A stretch of 41,188 nucleotides of DNA from Deinococci bacterium (lineage in GTDB: Bacteria; Deinococcota; Deinococci; Deinococcales; Trueperaceae). This document shows, one piece after another, positions 1 through 7,001 of the stretch. The stretch lies in assembly GCA_030149325.1 (NCBI GenBank), contig JASBRS010000018.1, positions 1 through 41,188 of the forward strand, read 5' to 3'. Within the stretch, counting starts at the first letter, position 1; the number at the start of each line of letters is the position of its first letter. Below the pieces are notes generated by a model, which was not told the origin of the DNA, did not search any database, and was given only the letters and a program-made list of their open reading frames with translations. Position numbers and translations under genes: made by a program.

Positions 1-428
1 CCGCCCGCCACCAGCACGGTGTTCACCTCGGGGTCGGCGAGCAGCAGGTCCTTGGCCTGCTTGAGGCCCAGCACGCTGGTGCCGCACTTCTGCCCGATGT
101 CGTAGGCGTAGGCGCGGTCGGCCCCGATGTCGTAGGCGAGCTTGATGCCCGCGGTCCACACCGGGTACTCCTTGTACTCCTCGGTGATGGAGATGACCAC
201 GTCGACGTCTTCGGCGTCGACGTCGGCGCGAGCCAGCGCCTCCAGGGCCGCGAGGGCGCCCATCGCCTCGGGCTGCTCGTCGGGGGCCGGCAGCACCTTG
301 GCCTGGATGCCGAGCTTGTCGCGCACCACCCACTCGGGGAGCCCGCTGGCGGCCGCGATCTCGGCGGCGTCCAGGCGTCCGGCGGGCACGTAGGCGGCCA
401 GCCCGGTCACGGCGACGGGGCCGCGCAT
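1..428 (-). CDS. 3-oxoacyl-ACP synthase III (FabH/KAS III)-like thiolase-fold enzyme, partial (N-terminal 142 residues)
   Basis: The frame reads out of the window at position 1, so only the N-terminal third is visible. The N-terminus (MRGPVAVTGLAAYVPAGRLD) and the segment YAYDIGQKCGTSVLGL, with Cys115 in the place of the catalytic nucleophile, fit the KAS III/HMG-CoA synthase branch of thiolase-fold enzymes, which condense an acyl-CoA with a malonyl- or acetyl-type acceptor. The ATG at 428-426 shares its A with the TGA of the upstream TetR gene (TGATG), so the two are translationally coupled and probably co-regulated. The motif around the Cys (QKCGTS) differs from the usual ACSG/ACAG of housekeeping FabH, so a specialised condensing enzyme is as likely as fatty-acid initiation. 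Which substrate it uses cannot be told from this fragment. Confidence 0.72.
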   Translation of the reverse strand, partial: MRGPVAVTGLAAYVPAGRLDAAEIAAASGLPEWVVRDKLGIQAKVLPAPDEQPEAMGALAALEALARADVDAEDVDVVISITEEYKEYPVWTAGIKLAYDIGADRAYAYDIGQKCGTSVLGLKQAKDLLLADPEVNTVLVAG

Positions 429-1024
429 CAGCCGGGCGCCTCCAGGCCGTGGAGGATCATGTCGAAGGCGGTCCGCATGACGTGTTCGGGGGGGACGCGA
501 TGGTCCCAGATGGTGTAGCGCAGCCCCAGGAAGTGGGCGACGCCCATCAGCGCCCAGGCCTGCGTCTCGGGGTCGCCCTCGCGGAACTCGCCGCTCGCCT
601 GGGCCTTGCGCAGACCGACGGCGTAGGCGTCGGCCAGGGTCTGGTAGTACTCGCGGTAGATGCTCTCGTCGACGAACTGCGACTCCATGACCACGCGGTA
701 GAGGTTCTTGTGGCCGAGGCTGAAGGTCAGGAACGCCTCGAAGCCGCGGCGCTCGATCTCGGTGCGGCTGGTGGCGCCCACGGTGGCGCGGCTGAGCGCG
801 TGCCGCAGCTCGCGTCCCATGTGGCGCACCAGCTCGCGCAGCGCGTCCTCCTTGCCGGGGAAGTAGAGGTAGAAGGTGCCCTGGCCGACGCCCGCTCGCT
901 TGGTGATGCTGGAGACCGAGGCACGGCTGTACCCCTTCTCCCCGATCTCGGCCTCGGCGGCCTGGAGAAGCTTCTGTCGCGTGGCCTCACCGCGCGCGGT
1001 GGTGGGCCGGGGTAGTTCCGACAC
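428..1024 (-). CDS. TetR/AcrR-family transcriptional regulator
   Basis: The protein has 198 residues if translation starts at the GTG at 1024, which has a good ribosome site (GAAGGGG) 4-5 nt upstream; the frame is open to an ATG at 1063 that has no comparable site. The N-terminal third is a typical TetR helix-turn-helix (ASVSSITKRAGVGQGTFYLYF, with the TFYLYFPGKE recognition-helix signature). The C-terminal helical part is the ligand-binding and dimer domain. Its stop overlaps the ATG of the KAS III-like gene, so it most likely controls that gene in answer to an acyl-CoA or related ligand (inference). An imperfect palindrome just upstream at 1087-1104 is a candidate autoregulatory operator. 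Confidence 0.88.
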   Translation of the reverse strand: MSELPRPTTARGEATRQKLLQAAEAEIGEKGYSRASVSSITKRAGVGQGTFYLYFPGKEDALRELVRHMGRELRHALSRATVGATSRTEIERRGFEAFLTFSLGHKNLYRVVMESQFVDESIYREYYQTLADAYAVGLRKAQASGEFREGDPETQAWALMGVAHFLGLRYTIWDHRVPPEHVMRTAFDMILHGLEAPG

Positions 1025-1086
1025 GGCGCCCCTTCGCGGATGCAGGTCGCGACCGCGCGCCACCGTGGCGACGGCCAGACCTGACG

Positions 1087-1104
1087 ACTGATTCAGGTGT
1101 CAGT
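1087..1104. promoter_or_regulatory. Candidate TetR operator palindrome
   Basis: ACTGA and TCAGT arms are separated by 8 nt, and a nested CTGATTCAG palindrome lies inside. The site sits 63 nt upstream of the TetR start, where an autoregulatory operator would be expected. No convincing -35/-10 pair was found next to it, so the assignment rests on symmetry and position only. Confidence 0.35.
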
Positions 1105-1166
1105 ACGATACGGCCACGCCGCTGGCGGTGTCAAGGACGACCTCGCGACGGGCCGTCACGACCGCA

Positions 1167-1188
1167 CCCCGCCCGGTCGCGGGCGGGG
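1167..1188 (-). terminator. Hairpin downstream of the DUF2239-DUF1330 operon
   Basis: Perfect 9-bp G+C stem (CCCCGCCCG / CGGGCGGGG) with a 4-nt GTCG loop, 26 nt after the DUF1330 stop codon. It lacks a U-tract, as is common for hairpins in this window. It also insulates the start of the tetR transcript. Confidence 0.55.
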
Positions 1189-1214
1189 CACAGACGGGGA
1201 GTGCCGGTCCAAGT

Positions 1215-1655
1215 TCAGCCGGGCAACGGCATCTCGCTGAGCGGCAACAACCGCGAGTCCTCGATCGCCGCCGTCCGATGCCCGATGCCGTCGAGGTACG
1301 CCTCGTGGCCGGCGAACGCCAGGAACGAGGCGGCGCTCGCCTGCCGGACCAGCATCGCCAGGTCCCAACGCTCACCCTCCGGGCCGATGAGGAAGGGCCC
1401 GCCCCGACCGAGGAAGGTCAGGTCGCCCCCCGACGCGCGGAGGTGCGGCAGGGTGTGCCGGATGTAGAGGTCGAAGGCCTCGGCCCCGCTGATCGGGGTG
1501 GCGGGGGTGAGCTCGGGCGTCGCGGCGTAGTCGGCGACGTCGCGGAAGCGCAGCAGGTTGAGCATCACGACCTCGCCCTGGAGGTCGCGCAGGACGAAGG
1601 CTCGGCCCGACTCCTGGGTGGGCTCGAGGAAGCGCTCGGGTTCGGTGTCGGTCAT
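1215..1655 (-). CDS. DUF1330-family protein
   Basis: 146 residues with the DUF1330 pattern: an early VVMLNLLRF beta strand, an FDLYIRHTLPHL helix, a LTFLGRGGPFLIGPE strand-turn and WDLAMLVRQASAASFLAF. This is the ferredoxin-like alpha/beta dimeric fold shared with the dimeric alpha-beta barrel superfamily; members are small cytosolic proteins of unknown function. The start ATG overlaps the stop of the upstream DUF2239 gene by 4 nt, so the two form a coupled operon with one promoter at 2330-2358 and a hairpin terminator at 1167-1188. There is no signal peptide. Confidence 0.8.
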   Translation of the reverse strand: MTDTEPERFLEPTQESGRAFVLRDLQGEVVMLNLLRFRDVADYAATPELTPATPISGAEAFDLYIRHTLPHLRASGGDLTFLGRGGPFLIGPEGERWDLAMLVRQASAASFLAFAGHEAYLDGIGHRTAAIEDSRLLPLSEMPLPG

Positions 1656-2302
1656 GGGGTCGCTCCTTCGGGGGCGGGGTCGGATGAGGTAGGGGTGGGG
1701 AAGGCGAGGCGGAGGGTGTGGTCGCGGACGTCGTCGGGCCAGGCTGCCGTCCGAGCGGCGAGGGCCTCACGGTCGTCGGCGAAGAGCGCGCGCGTGGCCT
1801 CCTCGAAGTCGGGCAGGTCGCCGCCGATCGCGAGCATGAAGCGGTAGGCGGCCTCCTGCGCCGTGCGGCGTCGGTGCTGCGGTGCGGTGCGCCGGCGTGC
1901 TTCGTCGACCAGGCGCCGGAGAGCGGCCGACGCTCCCGACGGTTGGGCGGCCAGCCACTCCCAGTGCCGCGGCAGCAGCGTGACCTCGCGGGCGACGACG
2001 CCGAGCTTGGGCCGGCCCGGGCCGCGCCGCTTGGGGGCAGGGCTCGAGCCCTCGCGATCGGGCTCCGCGCTGGGCGTCGTTGCCTGCTCCGGTCCCGCCA
2101 GTCGGCCGACGATATCGGCCTCGCTGCCGCGCAGATCGAGGTCGATGACGGCGCCGGTGGTGTCGTCGAAGACGAGGACGGTCTCGGTGGGGGCGTCCTC
2201 GGTGCGCGCCTTGACGGCCAGCGCGACCTCGGCCAGGGGGCCACGGCGCAGCAGGCGATGGCCGGCGAAGGCGGTGCTGGGTCTCGAGATGGTATCGGGC
2301 AT
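1652..2302 (-). CDS. DUF2239-family protein
   Basis: 216 residues. The N-terminal part (GHRLLRRGPLAEVALAVKAR, then VLVFDDTTGAVIDLDLRG) and the block GRPKLGVVAREVTLLPRHW with WLAAQPSGASAALRRLVDEAR are the hallmarks of DUF2239, an uncharacterised bacterial family. The middle (residues about 75-95) is a Pro/Arg-rich linker with an AT-hook-like RRGPGRPK, so contact with nucleic acid is possible but unproven. ATG at 2302 has a GGAG 7 nt upstream and follows a near-consensus promoter. DUF1330 follows with an ATGA overlap. Confidence 0.85.
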   Translation of the reverse strand: MPDTISRPSTAFAGHRLLRRGPLAEVALAVKARTEDAPTETVLVFDDTTGAVIDLDLRGSEADIVGRLAGPEQATTPSAEPDREGSSPAPKRRGPGRPKLGVVAREVTLLPRHWEWLAAQPSGASAALRRLVDEARRRTAPQHRRRTAQEAAYRFMLAIGGDLPDFEEATRALFADDREALAARTAAWPDDVRDHTLRLAFPTPTSSDPAPEGATP

Positions 2303-2329
2303 GGGTCCACTCCGTTCTTCCGAGTTCGG

Positions 2330-2358
2330 ATAATACCCGGGTAGAACTAGGGTGTCAA
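2330..2358 (-). promoter_or_regulatory. Near-consensus sigma70 promoter of the DUF2239-DUF1330 operon
   Basis: On the minus strand, TTGACA (2358-2353), a 17-nt spacer and TATTAT (2335-2330). Transcription would start near 2323, leaving a short leader of about 20 nt with a GGAG ribosome site before the ATG at 2302. The consensus match suggests strong constitutive expression. Confidence 0.8.
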
Positions 2359-2405
2359 TACAACCCGGACGAAGATGCGGCCCTCGGTCGCGCCCACGCC
2401 ACGAG

Positions 2406-2435
2406 GGAGCCCCGGACCGATCGGTCCGGGGCTCC
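2406..2435 (-). terminator. Perfect hairpin downstream of the DUF2680-like gene
   Basis: A perfect 30-nt palindrome (arm GGAGCCCCGGACC, centre GATC) lies 71 nt after the stop of the secreted protein gene at 2506 and before the promoter of the DUF2239 operon. It probably ends the upstream transcript. Confidence 0.6.
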
Positions 2436-2505
2436 GGGTAGCGGTGCCGGTGGGGTTGACCGTGGAGGGGGATCCCATCACCGGCGGGAGGCTAGCAGGA
2501 GCCGA

Positions 2506-3108
2506 TCAGCGGCGCCCTCGGGGACCCATGCGCTGGTTCTGGTTCTGGAGGTACTGCGGGGTGCAATCGCCGTTCTGCCAGCCCTGCATGCCGGTGCCGT
2601 AGCCGCCGGGCGATCCGGCGGGGCCGACCGCGCGGCCGGCCTTCTGGCCGTACGCCATGGCGCCGGCGGCGGGGCCGTAGGCGAACCCCGCGTTGGGGCC
2701 GATGGCCGCCTTCACCAACGCGGCGACGACGGCTTCCGTGCGCGTCTTCATCATGGTGGCCTGCGCCTCGGTCAGCTCACCGTTCTGGACGGCCTGGTCG
2801 ATGGCGGCGTTGCGGGCCTCGACGAGCTGCGCCTGGAACTGCGTGGGGTCCTGCCCCAGCTCGCTGGCGATATCGGCCAGGGTCTTGCCGTCCTGGCCGA
2901 GGGCGACCAGCTCGTCGGCGGTGATCCCGAGGAGCGCGGCCGCCTCGTCGTGCAGCGTCCCGGCGAAGATGGCCCCGCCGCGGGCCTGAGCCTGCGCGCC
3001 GAGCTGAGCCCGGGCCGCGGCGTCGGCCGCCTGGAAGCGGGGACCGTAGGCGAAGGCCAGCGACAGCGCGAGGGCGGCGACGATCGTGATGGCGAGGGTG
3101 CGTTTCAT
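2506..3108 (-). CDS. Secreted DUF2680-like helical protein
   Basis: 200 residues from the ATG at 3108, which has GGAGG 6 nt upstream; the longer open frame to 3276 has no such support. Residues 1-21 (MKRTLAITIVAALALSLAFA) form a signal peptide. Residues about 50-130 (AAALLGITADELVALGQDGK, LADIASELGQDP, AIDQAVQNGELTEAQATMM) resemble DUF2680/YckD-type domains, helical extracytoplasmic modules with a repeated 'helix-GKSLADIA-helix' plan. The C-terminus is Gly/Gln/Asn-rich and ends with a basic tail. Function is unknown; the export signal is clear and the family match is moderate. A strong palindromic terminator follows. Confidence 0.75.
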   Translation of the reverse strand: MKRTLAITIVAALALSLAFAYGPRFQAADAAARAQLGAQAQARGGAIFAGTLHDEAAALLGITADELVALGQDGKTLADIASELGQDPTQFQAQLVEARNAAIDQAVQNGELTEAQATMMKTRTEAVVAALVKAAIGPNAGFAYGPAAGAMAYGQKAGRAVGPAGSPGGYGTGMQGWQNGDCTPQYLQNQNQRMGPRGRR

Positions 3109-3326
3109 GGTGTCCTCCGTTCGATGATCCCGGTGGGTGCCGGAATGCCTCACGCTAGGCGCACCTGGTTGAACGGCGGGGGGAGGTTGTGTGAACGCTC
3201 CGAGAAGGCCTGCGCACGTGCGCCGGCAGCCCGGCAGCTTGTCCCGGACCTTCGTCGTCCCTTCGCGCGACCCCACCTCGCCCGACCTCGGCCCCGGACC
3301 CGACCGGAGGTCCGAAGGAGACGCCC

Positions 3327-3473
3327 ATGACGACAGCGAAGAAGACCCTTCTCCCCCTCCTCGCCCTCGCTCTCGTGACCGGCACCCCGCGGGCCACGAA
3401 CCGTGGAGCAGTTCACGGTAGGGAAGGTCGAGGGCCGACGCGATTCAGGGAAGCAGCAGCGCGACCGCGGTGA
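3327..3473 (+). CDS. Small ORF (48 aa) with a signal-peptide-like start; possible gene remnant
   Basis: ATG at 3327 has a strong ribosome site (GAAGGAG, 6-7 nt upstream). The first 19 codons encode MTTAKKTLLPLLALALVTG, a textbook n-region and hydrophobic core. After that the frame becomes Arg/Gly-rich and stops at 3473 without any recognisable domain. The last 29 nt overlap, in antisense, the end of the minus-strand membrane protein gene. This looks like the surviving 5' end of an exported protein gene whose body was lost, or a real small secreted peptide. Nothing in the sequence separates these two. Confidence 0.35.
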   Translation: MTTAKKTLLPLLALALVTGTPRATNRGAVHGREGRGPTRFREAAARPR

Positions 3474-3831
3474 GTGCGATGCCCACGGCCATCGACTTGA
3501 GCTGGACGCGCCGTGCCTGGGCGCGGACCTGAGCGAGCTCGGCGGCGTCCTCGATGCGCTCGGTGCGGCGCCCCAGCTTCCGCTCGCTGCGCGCCGCCAG
3601 CGCCACGCAGGTCTGATCGCGCCACTGGAAGTAGCCGGTGGCTGCCGGGAAGTAGAGCAGGATCAGCGGCAGCCGCCACCAGCGATCGGCGCCTGCGACC
3701 ATCAGCACGACGAGGACCGCCAGTCCCGCGGCCAGCGCCACCACCCCGAAGGCGAGCCGACGACGGCGCTCCCGTGGGCTGATGTTGGCGATGCAGGTGG
3801 GGCCGGCAGCTTCCGGACTCGGGTAGGCCAT
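3445..3831 (-). CDS. Small membrane protein of unknown function
   Basis: 128 residues. After a short N-terminus with a Cys (GPTCIANISPRERRRR) come two adjacent membrane helices (about 30-48 and 53-68), a loop with a second Cys (YFQWRDQTCVALAARSERKLG), a charged helix, and a final hydrophobic helix (about 110-128). The two Cys in equivalent juxtamembrane positions and the RDQTC segment resemble a conserved but unnamed family of small bacterial membrane proteins; I cannot give it a function. The ribosome site is weak (GCGCC before ATG). It stands alone between the 48-codon ORF and the terminator of the ABC importer operon. Confidence 0.65.
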   Translation of the reverse strand: MAYPSPEAAGPTCIANISPRERRRRLAFGVVALAAGLAVLVVLMVAGADRWWRLPLILLYFPAATGYFQWRDQTCVALAARSERKLGRRTERIEDAAELAQVRAQARRVQLKSMAVGIALTAVALLLP

Positions 3832-3972
3832 GGTGGCGCCAGTCTAGGGGGGTGCCGGCCACGGCGACGCGGCCGGGGCTACAGTTCGGCCGGTGGCGTC
3901 CGGGCCGGCGGGCCCGGGGACGGCACGGGCCGGGCCCACGACCGTGAGGTCGCGGGCCCGGGGGGATCGCGC

Positions 3973-3993
3973 GGGACCGTCGCGGACGGTCCC
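3973..3993 (-). terminator. Terminator hairpin of the NitT/TauT-type ABC operon
   Basis: Perfect 9-bp stem (GGGACCGTC / GACGGTCCC) with a 3-nt loop, 7 nt beyond the stop codon of the binding-protein gene. A second G+C-rich inverted repeat (CGGGCCC / GGGCCCG) lies just beyond it. Confidence 0.65.
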
Positions 3994-4000
3994 CGCCGAC

Positions 4001-5077
4001 TCAGTACTTCGAGGGGTCGACGGTGCCCACGTTCTTCAGGACGTCGTCGATCAACGAGGCGTCGATCGTCTGCTCGTAGCTCGGGATGGTGTCGATCTCG
4101 CCGAAGTCCTTGAGCTTCTGGGCCGTGTACTGGTACGACTCCTGGGTCGGCAGGCCCGCGTTCAGCGGCCAGATGTGGCCCTTGATCATCAGGTTGTAGG
4201 CGTACTCGATGGCGGCGGGGTCCTCACCGCTGGCCTTGGCGCCGTCGGCGATGACCTTGGCCTTGTTGGCCGGGTCGTACATCCAGCGGCTGGCGAGCAC
4301 CAGGGCGCGCAGGAAGCGCTTGACCTCGCCCTGGTTGGCCTTGACGTAGGCGTCGTTGGCCGCCAGCGCGCCGTACCACCAGTTGGGGATGGCCTCGTAC
4401 TCGTAGGCCAGCGCCGTCACGCCGGGGTCCTGCTGCAGCACCACGTAGGCGCCGTCGGCGTGGAACACGGCGGCGGAGATGCGGTGGCTGACCATGGCCG
4501 GAACGAAGCCGGAGCGCTGCATGTGGATCATGTGCACGCTGTCGAGCGACACGCCGGCGGGGGCGAGACAGGCCTGCAGGAGCGTCTGCGCGAAGCCGCC
4601 GGTGTCGGTGACGCCGACGTTCTTGCCCACCAGGTCCTTGGCGGTCTTGATGCCGTCGCCGCCGATGCACACCGTGTCGAGCTTGAGCCCGTACGACCAG
4701 ATCACGTGCGCTGCCTGGCCGTGCGAGGCGGCGATGATCGGGTCGGTGGCCGAGGTGAACGAGAACTTGGTCGAGCCGGCGACGGTGCTGAGGAAGGCCG
4801 GGACGCCGCTGGTCTCGGGGACGAGCTTGACGTGCAGGTGCTCGCGGTCGAAGAAACCTTCGGCCTGGGCGATGAACGGCACCAGGAACACGGCCTTCGG
4901 AGGCGACACGGCCACGGTGGCGCCGATGGTCCCCCAAGGCGTGGCGTCGGTGACGGTGGGCCAGTCGTTCGAGCCCTGAGCACTAGCCGTGCCGACCAGC
5001 AGCGCCGCGACGACGATGGCCGCGGCCGCCGCTGCCAGCGGCCCTCTCCGGAACGTTCTGTTGGTCAACCTGCTCAT
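4001..5077 (-). CDS. NitT/TauT-type ABC transporter substrate-binding protein
   Basis: 358 residues from ATG 5077 (GGGAGG 7-8 nt upstream). Residues 1-34 are a signal peptide (basic MSRLTNRTFRRG, then an Ala/Val-rich core ending GTASAQ). The mature part follows the TauA/SsuA/NMT1-like plan: an early strand-loop PPKAVFLVPFIAQAEGFFDRE, FSFTSATDPIIAASHGQ, GKNVGVTDTGGFAQTLLQA and SGFVPAMVSHRISAAVFHAD. This periplasmic (or lipid-anchored) receptor delivers small anions or heteroaromatics such as sulfonates, nitrate or pyrimidine precursors to the permease. It is the last gene of a minus-strand operon (ATPase-permease-receptor) that shares its regulatory region with the GntR gene. The ligand cannot be read from sequence; the neighbourhood favours a sulfonate or hydroxy-acid. 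Confidence 0.88.
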   Translation of the reverse strand: MSRLTNRTFRRGPLAAAAAAIVVAALLVGTASAQGSNDWPTVTDATPWGTIGATVAVSPPKAVFLVPFIAQAEGFFDREHLHVKLVPETSGVPAFLSTVAGSTKFSFTSATDPIIAASHGQAAHVIWSYGLKLDTVCIGGDGIKTAKDLVGKNVGVTDTGGFAQTLLQACLAPAGVSLDSVHMIHMQRSGFVPAMVSHRISAAVFHADGAYVVLQQDPGVTALAYEYEAIPNWWYGALAANDAYVKANQGEVKRFLRALVLASRWMYDPANKAKVIADGAKASGEDPAAIEYAYNLMIKGHIWPLNAGLPTQESYQYTAQKLKDFGEIDTIPSYEQTIDASLIDDVLKNVGTVDPSKY

Positions 5078-5160
5078 GTGCTGCCTCCCTAATCTCGTGC
5101 ACGGGACTGGACGGACTACGTCCCGGTGGCACCGATCGATCCGGCCTGCGCAGGCACGGC

Positions 5161-6003
5161 TCAACGCCCGGACTCCTTGTTGAACCAGGGCGCGAGGCGC
5201 TTGCGGAGCTCCTCGATGACGGTCCGGAAGGTGACCCCCAGGATCATCACGGTGAGGAGCACGGCCAGCATGTCCGCCGTCTTGTAGGCGTTGGCCGAGA
5301 AGGCCAGGATCTGGCCCATGCCCGACAAGGCGGTGTAGATCTCGGAGATGAACATCCCCACCAGCCCCATCGCCACGCCCTGGCTGAGGCCGGTGACGAT
5401 GTACGGCACGACGCTGGGGATGATGACGTGCCGCCACATGGCCATCTCGTTGGCTCGGAACGAGCGGGCCACCTCGACGAGCGCGGCATCGACGCTGCGA
5501 ACCCCGTTGTAGACGGCGATGGTGATGGGGAACAGCACGAACATCGAGATGATGATGAGCTGGGCCTCCACCCCGAAACCGAACCACAGCGAGATGAGCG
5601 GGATCAGCGCCACCAACGGGGTGGAGTAGATGGCGTAGACGTACATGCCGAGCGCGGCCTCGAACACGGCGAAGCGGCCCATCGCCACGCCCAGGATGAT
5701 GCCGACGATGCTGCCGATCACCAGGCCCCCCAGGAACATCGACAGGCTGTAGAGGATGGCGCCTCCGAGCGGCCCGTTCACCAGGAGCTCGAACAGATGC
5801 GCGATGACGGTCGTGAACGGCGTGAAGATGATCTCGAGCGTGCTGGCGCCGTAGATCTGCCATGCGCCGAGCACCACCACGAACGAGATCGCGCGGATCA
5901 ACAGGTAGCGATTGCGCTTGCGGCGCTCGTTCTGACGCCGCCGCGCCTTGACCCGTTCGCGCAGCGCGTTGCGGGCGTCGGGCAGACGGTTACCCACGTC
6001 CAT
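5161..6003 (-). CDS. NitT/TauT-type ABC transporter permease
   Basis: 280 residues. A basic N-terminal tail (residues 14-33, RERVKARRRQNERRKR) precedes the first of about six membrane helices. The EAA-loop signature of the SsuC/TauC family is present near residue 185-205 (ALVEVARSFRANEMAMWRHV followed by IIPSVVPYIVTG), which docks on the ATPase. Its ATG overlaps the TGA of the ATPase gene by one base (TGATG), so the two subunits are translationally coupled; the binding-protein gene follows after 83 nt. It imports the ligand of the adjacent receptor. Confidence 0.9.
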   Translation of the reverse strand: MDVGNRLPDARNALRERVKARRRQNERRKRNRYLLIRAISFVVVLGAWQIYGASTLEIIFTPFTTVIAHLFELLVNGPLGGAILYSLSMFLGGLVIGSIVGIILGVAMGRFAVFEAALGMYVYAIYSTPLVALIPLISLWFGFGVEAQLIIISMFVLFPITIAVYNGVRSVDAALVEVARSFRANEMAMWRHVIIPSVVPYIVTGLSQGVAMGLVGMFISEIYTALSGMGQILAFSANAYKTADMLAVLLTVMILGVTFRTVIEELRKRLAPWFNKESGR

Positions 6004-6788
6004 CAGACCGCCCTCCCGCTTCCCGCCAGCATGTCGTCCCAGATGGTCTGCCGCAGCGGCTCGTAGGCGGGATGCTTGCGCACGCTCTCGACCGTGCGGG
6101 GTCGTTCGATCGGGACGTCGAAGACGTGGTAGATCTCTCCGGGCTTGGCCTTCAGCACCACGATGCGATCGGCCAGCGTGATGGCCTCGTCGATGCTGTG
6201 GGTGACGAACACCACGGTCTGACGGAAGCGCTCCCAGATCGACAGCAGCTCGCCCTGGAGCAGCTCCCGGGTGTAGGCGTCGACCGAGGCGAACGGCTCG
6301 TCCATCAGCAGCATCTCCGGACCCACCGCGAGGGCGCGGGCGATGCCGACGCGCTGGCGCATCCCGCCCGAGAGGTTGTCGGGGAAGGCGTCCTCGAAGC
6401 CCTTCAGTCCGACCAGCTCGACCGCCCAGCGCACCTTCTCCGCGATGCTCGCCTGCGGCACGCGGGCCAGGACCATGGGGAAGGCGACGTTCTGGCTGAC
6501 GGTCTTCCAGGGGAAGAGCCCGAACTGCTGGAAGACCATCGCCGCCTGGCGCGGCGGGCCCTGGATGACCTCGCCGTCGAGGGAGACGGTGCCTTCGTCG
6601 GGCTGGATGAGTCCGTCGAGGATGCGCAACAGGGTGGTCTTGCCGCATCCGCTGGGGCCGAGCAGGCACAGGAACTCGTGCTGGTAGATCTCGAGGTTGA
6701 TGTCGTGGAGGACCTCGAGGTCTCCGTACCACTTGGAGATGTGCGACGCTACCGCCTTGGCTTGCCGCGTGGCCGTCGCAACGGTCAT
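6003..6788 (-). CDS. NitT/TauT-type ABC transporter ATP-binding protein
   Basis: 261 residues from the ATG at 6788; the frame is open further upstream to 6965 but that part reads through the promoter region and is Arg/Pro-rich noise. Walker A GPSGCGKTT at 44-52, Q-loop VFQQFGLFPW at 85-94, signature NLSGGMRQR at 138-146, Walker B MLLMDEP at 159-165 and switch His197 are all intact, as in SsuB/TauB. It is the first gene of the operon, reached by a leader of about 150 nt from the promoter at 6944-6972, which carries the shared GntR operator. The ribosome site is weak (GGGCAGAC). Confidence 0.9.
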   Translation of the reverse strand: MTVATATRQAKAVASHISKWYGDLEVLHDINLEIYQHEFLCLLGPSGCGKTTLLRILDGLIQPDEGTVSLDGEVIQGPPRQAAMVFQQFGLFPWKTVSQNVAFPMVLARVPQASIAEKVRWAVELVGLKGFEDAFPDNLSGGMRQRVGIARALAVGPEMLLMDEPFASVDAYTRELLQGELLSIWERFRQTVVFVTHSIDEAITLADRIVVLKAKPGEIYHVFDVPIERPRTVESVRKHPAYEPLRQTIWDDMLAGSGRAV

Positions 6789-6922
6789 GATGTCTGCCCG
6801 GCGCCGTCGATCAGGACGGTGCGTACCCTTCTTCGGAGAACCGTGGACCTGTGGATGTGCCACCTCCCGGCGTGGCGGCGCCGCCTGATCCCAGCCGGTC
6901 GCGCGGAGCCACGTACTTCCGG

Positions 6923-6936
6923 ATCGAATTGTCGAT
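6923..6936. repeat. Inverted repeat at the ABC-operon transcription start
   Basis: ATCGA-ATTG-TCGAT, with the AATTGTC motif of the main operator inside it. It lies just downstream of the -10 box of the minus-strand promoter, at about the predicted start point (near 6937), so a second regulator-binding site or roadblock is possible. It is weaker than the main operator. Confidence 0.35.
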
Positions 6937-6943
6937 GCCCGCA

Positions 6944-6972
6944 ATTCTAGGTCGCGGCTCGTCAATTGTCAA
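6944..6972 (-). promoter_or_regulatory. Promoter of the NitT/TauT-type ABC operon
   Basis: On the minus strand, TTGACA (6972-6967), exactly 17 nt, then TAGAAT (6949-6944). This is the same pair of boxes and the same spacing as the promoter of the lyase operon at 9054-9082. The -35 box overlaps that of the divergent gntR promoter almost base for base, so one bound regulator would block both. Confidence 0.75.
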
Positions 6973-6977
6973 TTTTC
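6963..6977. promoter_or_regulatory. GntR-type operator in the divergent control region
   Basis: The core AATTG-T-CAATT (6964-6974) is a perfect palindrome around one central base, inside the 15-mer CAATTGTCAATTTTC. The same 15-mer occurs in reverse orientation at 9049-9063 in front of the lyase operon. The site covers the -35 boxes of both divergent promoters (ABC operon and gntR), which is the expected place for an FCD-type GntR repressor that also regulates itself. Binding by this GntR protein is inference. Confidence 0.65.
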
Positions 6978-6994
6978 AATTTTTTGGGTAGACT
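6966..6994 (+). promoter_or_regulatory. Promoter of gntR, probably giving a leaderless transcript
   Basis: TTGTCA (6966-6971), 17 nt, then TAGACT (6989-6994). The predicted start point, about 7 nt after the -10 box, falls on the ATG at 7002. No Shine-Dalgarno sequence precedes that ATG or the one at 6996, which fits leaderless translation. Confidence 0.65.
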
Positions 6995-7001
6995 CATGAG
7001 C

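Noticed and set aside
6789-6965. An N-terminal extension of about 59 residues for the ABC ATPase
   Set aside because: The extension reads Arg/Pro-rich sequence through the promoter and operator, and ABC ATPases of this family begin shortly before the position of ATG 6788.
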